Shown: positions 56,866 through 64,000 of the stretch, piece after piece
Layout of the letters: each line of letters starts with the position of its first letter
Numbering within the stretch: the stretch's first letter is position 1
Assembly: GCA_037126765.1 (NCBI GenBank)
Contig: JBBCBC010000002.1
Location: 22,351,853 to 22,415,852, forward strand
Length of the DNA stretch: 64,000 nt
Origin: Stenogyne calaminthoides
Lineage: Eukaryota > Streptophyta > Magnoliopsida > Lamiales > Lamiaceae
Reading direction: 5' to 3'
Program-made: the position numbers and the translations under genes
Notes under the pieces: generated by a model
Databases searched by the model: none
Seen by the model: the letters and a program-made list of their open reading frames with translations, nothing else
Told to the model about the DNA's origin: nothing

Positions 56866-58139
56866 TATGCTTTTACTTTGTATAATCAAACCTGAATTTC
56901 GGACTTATTCTTGAAATAAATTGTTTATCATCGATGCTTTAAAAATATCATTGAATGTTACATATATTTATTGCATAACTGTTCAATAAATAGTACGTGT
57001 TACATTGTAGTTAATTTAGTGATACCAGATCACAGAATAAATAAATTAACAGTCCCTTGTAACCAAAAGTACACCATTCACGACCTAGATGGAAATGAAC
57101 AATCCATCGTGAAAGGTTGAAGTGTAAGGCACAAATTGGCTTGTCTTGACCAAGAGATTACACTAGTGCATGGTGGTGCCTTTGAATAGGACCTACATGA
57201 GGACAAAATTCTTGAATCGAACAAGGAAGAATTAGACCTCGGTGGTTCGTTATTTCTTAATCTTCGTTCCTTAAATAGGATCACGTGTGGTTGGTAACTA
57301 TTGCTTTGACTTATCACGGGTAGAGAATCAACGAGATTCAATACTTTTTATCTTGGGCAATATTATTGGTCACATGTGATTGCTAAGATTTAATACTTAA
57401 GAATCGTGTGCAAGCACGCTTTTGTTCGACCCCCCCTTGGGAGGTTCATAAGATTTATCATACCAAATCTTGCAAGTGGAACTAGTTTCCGGTATGGATA
57501 ATAATGTTGAACCGTTCCTTAACCAAGGACAAAAGATATTAATTAATGGAAAGCTATTTCAGTGGCTTGAATTAATTAATGGGCTAGATAATCTTAAACA
57601 CGGGAGCCATATTGACTGTAATATGGGTTAAGATGGATAGTGCAATATTAATTATGTAGTGGGATTAATTAATATTTATGGGCTTGAATAATATTGTGGC
57701 TCAATATTGATAATTCAAGATTCATTGGAAGGTCCAATCTTAATTCTCCTAAAGGCCCCCTAAGTAGCCCAACATAAAGTCCAATAACTGAAAAAAGTGT
57801 TTAAAATAAAATAAATATTGTTGCCTTATTTTTCCTCATAAATTCGAAAATTATGGATTAAAAGGGGAGAAAGATTTTCTTTGAATTTTGTTATGGAATG
57901 AAGATATGTATTCTTGGAATACAAGATTATCTCATTAAATTCAAGAAATCTCCCACTTGGTTATCCATATAGTATTTTTCAAAAATCTTGAAATATAAAG
58001 GACAAGAAAGATTTTCTTTATTTTCTTGAAAAGATATTATGAAAGATATGTATTTCTTGAAATACAAGAATATCTCATAAATTCAAGAAGATCCAAATCT
58101 TGGATTCTTGTTCCCTATTATTTTTGAAATTTCCATAAC
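56866..58139 (+). repeat. LTR of the solo-LTR family, running into the gap
   Basis: From CGTTGGGATTATTTGG onward it matches the minus strand of 46954-48653 in order (for example GTATGCTTTTACTTTGTATA, GTGATACCAGATCACAGA, CAAGAGATTACACTAGTGCA), with many substitutions. About 430 bp of the LTR would lie in the N run. Confidence 0.78.
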
Positions 58140-58639
58140 NNNNNNNNNNNNNNNNNNNNNNNNNNNNNNNNNNNNNNNNNNNNNNNNNNNNNNNNNNNNN
58201 NNNNNNNNNNNNNNNNNNNNNNNNNNNNNNNNNNNNNNNNNNNNNNNNNNNNNNNNNNNNNNNNNNNNNNNNNNNNNNNNNNNNNNNNNNNNNNNNNNNN
58301 NNNNNNNNNNNNNNNNNNNNNNNNNNNNNNNNNNNNNNNNNNNNNNNNNNNNNNNNNNNNNNNNNNNNNNNNNNNNNNNNNNNNNNNNNNNNNNNNNNNN
58401 NNNNNNNNNNNNNNNNNNNNNNNNNNNNNNNNNNNNNNNNNNNNNNNNNNNNNNNNNNNNNNNNNNNNNNNNNNNNNNNNNNNNNNNNNNNNNNNNNNNN
58501 NNNNNNNNNNNNNNNNNNNNNNNNNNNNNNNNNNNNNNNNNNNNNNNNNNNNNNNNNNNNNNNNNNNNNNNNNNNNNNNNNNNNNNNNNNNNNNNNNNNN
58601 NNNNNNNNNNNNNNNNNNNNNNNNNNNNNNNNNNNNNNN
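58140..58639. other. Assembly gap (500 N)
   Basis: Exactly 500 N, a conventional filler of unknown true length. Translated frames through it are meaningless. Confidence 1.
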
Positions 58640-59630
58640 AATGTCATCAATATACACCTCCACCACTCGACCGATATGTTCGCTTAACATTTTGTTCACC
58701 AAACGCTGATATGTTGCTCCCATTCTTTAATCTGAATGGCATGCATTGCCAACAATACATATTCTTTTCGCTGCAGAATGCCGTATTCTTTTGATCGTCC
58801 GGATGCATAGGTATTTGGTGATAGCCAACAAAAGCATCCATGAAGGTCATGAGCTCATTACTCATTTTGATTATCGACCAAATAATCGATATGCGGCATC
58901 GAAATTCTTCGGGCATGCCTTGTTTAAATCGATGAAATCAATACATAGTCTCCAAGTTCCATTAAACTTGCTTGACGAAAGCATGAGGTTCGCAAGCCAT
59001 CTTGGGCATTTTACTTCTCGAATCAGTTTATTGTCGAGCAACTTTTTTGATTTCGCTATTCATGGCCGCATATTTCTCCGGACTGAACTTTCTGCGCTTC
59101 TGAATAACTGGAGTTTGTGTTGGATCAAGGTTGAGGGAGTGACATGCATGTTTAGGATCAATGCCAACCATGTCCTCGTGCGACCAGCGAACAACACATC
59201 CAAGTTTGCTTGAAGGTATGCAATTACTTCGCTTGGAAGGTTACGGTAACTCCGAACCAATGAACACTTCTAACTCAGGTCTGTTCGGGTCGATGTTGAT
59301 AGACTCCAGTTGTTCGACAGGTGTTGCTCGCTTTCTTTTTTGTTTCCACCAAGGATCTTCGATCGACCCCCTATTTTCGTCATCTACCTCCACAGGTTCA
59401 AAACCTACGCGAGGTTCTAGGTCCGGTAGCTCGTTTGGTGGATCAATGTTCATTAGATCTGGGAGATCTGGGACATGAGTCACCATCCCAGATTCTGTGT
59501 TCGCGCATGGAGGTGTGCTCGTCAAAGGATATTTTGGCAGCGTATTTGCCTGCTGGCTTGATTCTCTGATCTCCCATGTTTGCTCCATCATGTTAACGAT
59601 ATTTTGCTTTTCTGGTGCACATGATAGCAA
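58640..59630 (-). pseudogene. Gypsy reverse transcriptase region
   Basis: 59241-59630 is an acidic linker ending in the RT lead-in IGSELP. Then EVIAYLQANLDV, and after shifts TFMDAFVGYHQIPMHPDD (about 58800), GATYQRLVNKML and YIDD (about 58645) at the gap edge. Several shifts (near 59190, 58950 and 58740) break it. The order matches gypsy RT, in which the linker separates protease from polymerase. Confidence 0.78.
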
Positions 59631-59731
59631 AAATTTCGAGCCTTTTTCTGGTCACCTTTTACGCTACCCGTTCTATCTTGTGTTGGAAATTTAACACAGT
59701 AATAATAAGTAGAGCAGGTAGCTTTATATTC

Positions 59732-61465
59732 CTAAATAAACGGGTGACCTAGAAACCCGTTGTAAGTAGATGGAGCATCGACGATTACAAAATCTAGCAT
59801 TTTAGTTCGTCGAATCTCCGGATTTAAAGTTGATTCTAACTCGACTCCTAACCTGATCATACCATAGGGTCGGGTTACAGATTCTCCAAAACCCATGATT
59901 GTGTGATCACATGGTTCTATATAGCTACTCAAGTCCCCAACTTGCTTTTCCATTTGGTGCAGAGTGTCGACGAACAAAATGTTCGCATATGCTCCGGTAT
60001 CGACAAGGAGGCGGTGCACCTTCAAACCGAGGAGACGAGCACTGATGGTTAGAGAGTCATTGTGGGGGGTGATTATACCGTCGAGATCGTCTTCTGAGAA
60101 CATGATTTGGTGAGAGGGTGGCGTCCTAGCTGATGTGCTCGCCACCTTCACCTGATGGATGCTTTGCATGGCACGCATCTCCATCTTCTTTCGTCTGTTC
60201 GATAATATTGGTGCCTGATAGCATCCACCCACTGGACCATATTCAGGACGTATCATATGGATTTCTTGACTTTCTCGACCTCTACCCATAGTAGGAGCCC
60301 CTCTTTTGGGTATTTCAGACCTCTTACGGGATTGCTCGGGATCACTGTCAAATGTCTCTTCGGCCTTTCGCTTACCCCTACGATCTCCTATTTTTTCTGC
60401 TCGGGAGTCTCTGGTCGCTGGCTTTTTTAGGAACTGGGTAAGACGATTATCTTCGTATAGCTTCCAAAGTTGACTAAGTAAATCGCGACAATCTTCTGTA
60501 TTGTGCCCGATGTACTCGTGATAATTACAATATTTTGAAGCATTAAGCCGATGCTTGTCCATTATGATTCTTCGAGGTCTATCTAACATGTTCCGATCTT
60601 TGATTTGGTTAAAAATTGTTTCTGCTGAAACGCCCAGAAGACTTCGTAGGGCGTTTGCTTCTGCTCTTTCTTCGAATGGTTTGAAAGACCCTGGGAGTTT
60701 GTACCCCCCCTCATTCATCACTTTCTTCCCAAAAACTTTCTTAGTTGTTGTTTCCTGACCCAATCGTGACTGGGCGAGCAAATCCTGCATGGCTATGATC
60801 TTGGCTGCTCGCTCTCAGAATTCTGAATATGTTTTCGGCCAGTCTTGATGCATGACTTTCCACATGTCAGTATTCAGGGTCAGACCTCCGACCACCACGA
60901 GGATCTTGGCATCCTCTTCAACTGGGACCCCATCATACAAACATTTATCAAATATTTCGATGTATGCTCGATCTGACTTACCCCTTAGTTGGGAAAAATG
61001 CGCCAACCTTTGTTTTGGTGCTGGGCGAGCACACATGGATGAGAAATGGGACAGGAATTGTTGTCCCAATTGAGCGAAAGATGTGATGGACGCATCGGGC
61101 AAAGTAGAGAACCATCTATGTGCCCGATCACCCAAAGTCATGGGGAATGATCGGCAATGCATCGCGTCTGTGGCACCCATGGCGATCATAAAGTCTGAGT
61201 ATTTACTGAGGTGAACATGTGGGTCAGACTCAGCATCAAACATGGGAATTGGTGGTCGAATCTTCGCCACTTTCTCTTGTATTTCGGCCGCCATGATCGC
61301 CGGTGTTAATGGCGAGCACGGTATTGTGCTCGCCCGAGGGTGTCCTTTAGTCGCGGACCAGGTCTGCCTGTAAGCCTTTGATGGCTTTCTGCATTTCCGC
61401 AAATTTTGTGGAACTGACAGACTTGGATCGGGGTTGTATCCCATCATGAGGACCCAGTGGGTCAT
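59732..61465 (-). pseudogene. Gypsy gag and protease
   Basis: One frame, split by TGA 60815-60817, holds the retrotransposon Gag domain (HRWFSTLPDASITSFAQL near 61120), a C-x2-H-type knuckle (CNYHEYIGHNTEDC), a basic linker and the retropepsin motif VDTGAYANIL (about 59990). It ends at 59732. Gag would form the particle shell. Apart from the one stop this is among the better preserved frames here. Confidence 0.85.
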
Positions 61466-62027
61466 GCTCGTGATGGGGCAGTCCCCCTTTCCAAGTTCGT
61501 GCTTGACTACCCAATCGATGATGGATAGTCAATTTTGTTCCAGCCGATTTTTGTTCGGCATGCGGATGATCATGAGGATCTGAATGAGCGGGCATGTTTA
61601 TCGGTTGTTCCTTCCTGGGATCCTGTCGCCTATTATTGTCGATTCGGTCTTTGGCGGAGAGTCTCAAACGTCCAAACGCTGATGGTCTAGACCCTTGAGG
61701 CTGCTCATCATCAGACGTATCATCAGCTTTTTTATTAGCTCGCTTCCGTGCTGCTTTTATCTTAACTTGCTCGCTATCAGGTATTTGCGAGCGTCGATCT
61801 TCATCATCTAGAGTTTTTAACTTGGCCAACTCTTTTTTGGCCCTCTCTTTCTGTGCTTGCAGCAAGAAAGTGATGGCCTTTGTTGTGGCCGCCGGATCAT
61901 TGGCAATATCCTCAAGATTGATGGTCTCCACTGTCTGATCTTTGTGAGGCTGGCGCTGAGCCTCTTTCCGGTCGTGAGGTTGACTTTGCCCCGACCTCTC
62001 TGTTTGTGTATTCCTAGATTGAGGCAT
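61347..62027 (-). pseudogene. Gypsy gag N-terminal region
   Basis: A 226-residue Gln/Arg/Lys-rich frame starts at an ATG (62025-62027) about 65 bp after the primer site, with a likely coiled coil (AQKERAKKELAKLKTLDDED). It shifts frame near 61350-61400 into the main Gag domain. Such charged N-terminal regions precede Gag in Tat-like elements. Confidence 0.7.
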
Positions 62028-62326
62028 TATATTTCTTTTTTCTTCCTCGGCTAACTACGGGTTTGTGTATGGGTTGGTTTTTTGGTACCCTCCTTCTAGC
62101 GCCAATTGTTGCGAGTCGTTTTATATGGAGAATATTATGTGGCTAATTCGGTGACAACTCACAAACAAAATATGCACGTGTAAAATAAATCAGAATAAGA
62201 GGAATTTCTTGACCCAAACACAAAGAAATGATTACTCTGGGGGGGTACCAAGCCAGGGACGTAGTATTGATAGTTTTATACGTACAATATATGATACATC
62301 TCATGAAGATGAATCGTTATAGATAA

Positions 62327-63893
62327 TGTAGGTCCCGAACGGGTTATGTGAGGGCAGAAGTCTAGAGGGGAGGGGTGAATAGACTTCTGAAAAACTTTTC
62401 GTGCAGATCAGGTGTGAGAGCAGATAGCTTTGATCAGAGTCTGCGAGTGAATCAGTTTTGTCGATAACCAACTTACTCAACGCCGTAAAGCGCGATCGAT
62501 TCGTAAACTATCGATTAACTGATGTGTGCGGAAAGCTTAAGTTTTACCCGTGAAAACCGGTTTGTATAAATCGATTCCAAGTTTTATCTTTTTAATCGAT
62601 GACGAAATATCAAATCCGATCGGATCGAAGCTTGGTGTCATTGTCGATCTTAACTTAGAATGTATGCGCTTTAAGATTGTGCGATGTGAGAGCGATTAAT
62701 CAAAGCAAGAAAGGCACACAAGATTTATAGTGGTTCGGACAAACCGCCCTACGTCCACTCTTCCCTTTCACAAGGGGCACCAACTTAACCGACTTAACCG
62801 ATCGGGACTTAGTTTAGTGTGTTAGTCCAACACAAGACACCAACAGATGTTTTAAGAGTTCTCACTCAACCGATCCCGAAATCAAGATTAGAAACCCTGG
62901 ATCGAAATCTTGCTAAACAACTTATCCTAACTTGGGGTTTGGGTAAGATTGTTGAGGTTCCAACTATGAAATCTTTCCTCAAGTACAAGCGACCTAAAAA
63001 GCTAGATGAAAAGATTTCTTGCTAAGAACTTATGGGATGAACACAATATAAAAAAAAGCTTGTTGTTGTGTTCTTCGTATGGAAAATCGACTATAGTTTG
63101 AGCTTCTTGATTATGTTGTTTGTCCAAGCATTTCCGTTTTCACTCTGAAGTGTGATCCCATATTTATAGACCTTGAGATCAAAGAGCCGTTGGAGAGCAA
63201 TTTGAATCTCGTGCTATTTTAGGTAGACTTGCGTGCTTGATGTGACGTGTCTTCAGAACGGCATGGCCGAAAAGCGTGAATGTGTATTTTATAGCCGTTT
63301 GAGAGAGCAACATCGAATCCCGCGAGTCGGCTCTGTTCATACGTGTTTCTTCCTTATTGGATGGAAGACTTGCTTTGCGGTGTTGTTCCTCCAACTAAGG
63401 TTGGTATTCTTCTTGTTTAGATCGCAGACGATGATAAGATGAAACATCGCCATCTTATGAGTGACTTTGATCGATCTGAGGAACGGGTCTACCCCGATGG
63501 AGTCTTCGGCGCTGTTGACTTAGCTTCAACCGGCCGACTCACCGATGTAGGTCTTCGGTCTTATCTTCCGGAAGTCATCCGATCTTCTAGTATTCGAGGT
63601 TTGAGCTTCATGACTTCCGCCGAAGTTATCCGACTAGATCGATTCGATCCGATCTTTCGCTCGTTTAACGCTCGCCTGTCGGATATCGACTTTCTTTCCG
63701 ATTCTTCAGATTCGACCTATACATATTGAGTTCCCCCAATATGTGACCTATCTATTACATCGGTTTTTCTATACAATCATTATCAACCGGTCTCCTATAG
63801 CAATAATGTAAACATCAATCACCAATGTGTCCGATTGGTCCTATTACATGTGTTTTTGGAACTTTCATCAAAACTATAAATTTCCCAACAATT
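62327..63893 (-). repeat. 3' LTR of a SIRE/Maximus-like Copia element
   Basis: On the minus strand it starts TGTTGGGAAATTTATAG after the purine tract AAAAGGGGGAAAT and ends GGGACCTACA. It holds the phrases TTATAGTGGTTCGGACAAAC and CGTCCACTCTTCCC (plus strand, about 62728-62765) and a GA/G-rich GAGGGGAGGGGTGAATAGAC (62377-62396) common to such LTRs. Short frames within it (63179-63729) have no domains. The left boundary is set by TG...CA only. Confidence 0.65.
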
Positions 63894-64000
63894 TCCCCCT
63901 TTTGATGAAACCAAAACACCCGAGAAAACCAAACAGTTGATAAGTATAGAACGAGTTAAAGAGCAAGTAATCGTCGACAAAGAGATTTTGTCTTGGGATC
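63894..64000 (-). mobile_element. Start of the SIRE-like element body
   Basis: The polypurine tract (plus strand ATTTCCCCCTTTTGATGA, 63892-63909) and about 90 bp of 3' internal sequence. The rest of the element lies beyond the window. Confidence 0.6.

Larger units (their letters stand above)
58640..62326 (-). mobile_element. Ty3/gypsy retrotransposon, 5' part
   Basis: On the minus strand: LTR fragment (62326-62107) ending in CAACA, primer-site-like TTGGCGCTAGAAGG (62092-62105), gag (62027 to about 60200), protease and linker, then reverse transcriptase running into the N gap. Gag and protease style (CNYHEYIGHNTEDC, then VDTGAY) suggests a Tat-like non-chromoviral lineage. RNase H and integrase are missing or lie in the gap. 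The 5' LTR is cut at 62326 by a Copia-type LTR. Confidence 0.78.

Noticed and set aside
57078..57341. 87-residue minus-strand frame
   Set aside because: It lies within the LTR at 56866-58139, which is non-coding in both family copies.
58075..58794. Long frames of about 200 residues across the gap
   Set aside because: They consist of unknown residues from the N run. Only the edge residues on the minus strand (gypsy RT) are real.
63179..63729. Small frames near the right edge, including a 96-residue one
   Set aside because: They lie inside the SIRE-like LTR and have no recognisable domains.

Overview
This is nuclear DNA of a flowering plant, most likely a eudicot. The evidence is an intron-bearing cell-wall xylanase gene with three carbohydrate-binding modules, AT-rich intergenic DNA, several MITE and SINE types, nested Copia and Gypsy retrotransposons, a LINE, a CACTA transposon and an integrated pararetrovirus. 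A run of exactly 500 N (58140-58639) shows it is a scaffold from an assembly. The species cannot be told from the sequence.

Layout. 1-3655: 3' part of a CACTA transposon with a decayed transposase (exons 136-2406) and subterminal CGACGG repeats. 3656-7080: 3' end and LTR of a Copia element, split by a 1.9 kb inverted-repeat element (4703-6593). 7.1-11.8 kb: AT-rich DNA with a MITE, a 365 bp tandem duplication and a SINE with a perfect 17 bp target duplication. 11.85-18.05 kb: the only host gene, an XYN1-like endo-1,4-beta-xylanase (three CBM22 modules plus GH10, seven coding exons), with one apparent frameshift in a G run in exon 2 and MITEs in its introns. 18.1-23.4 kb: MITEs, microsatellites and a ~202 bp tandem repeat.

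23.4-41.1 kb is a nest of retroelements: Copia A (minus strand) holds Copia B (minus, TSD TACCG) and a short non-autonomous LTR element D. Copia B in turn holds Copia C (plus, TSD CTTGA) and a 1.87 kb inverted-repeat element E. Host reading frames resume exactly across the insertions. 41.18-45.05 kb is a 5'-truncated L1-type LINE (minus).

46.0-55.2 kb (minus) is a nearly complete endogenous caulimovirid genome, florendovirus/petuvirus-like and circularly permuted. In transcription order it reads: reverse transcriptase-RNase H, ORF2, intergenic promoter and primer site, movement protein, coat protein, protease. It carries stops and frameshifts throughout, and a 1.7 kb solo LTR sits in the coat-protein zinc knuckle. 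55.28-55.69 kb is a near-perfect foldback element. 56.87-58.14 kb is a second LTR of the solo-LTR family, running into the gap. 58.64-62.3 kb is a decayed Ty3/gypsy element (minus), cut at its 5' LTR by the 3' LTR of a SIRE/Maximus-like Copia element (62.33-63.89 kb, minus) whose body lies beyond the window.

The xylanase is the only gene likely to serve the plant. The rest is layered mobile DNA whose relative ages can be read from who interrupts whom. I saw no convincing new multi-gene system. The most unusual objects are the permuted viral genome with its uncharacterised ORF2, the foldback element and the repeat-filled non-autonomous elements.
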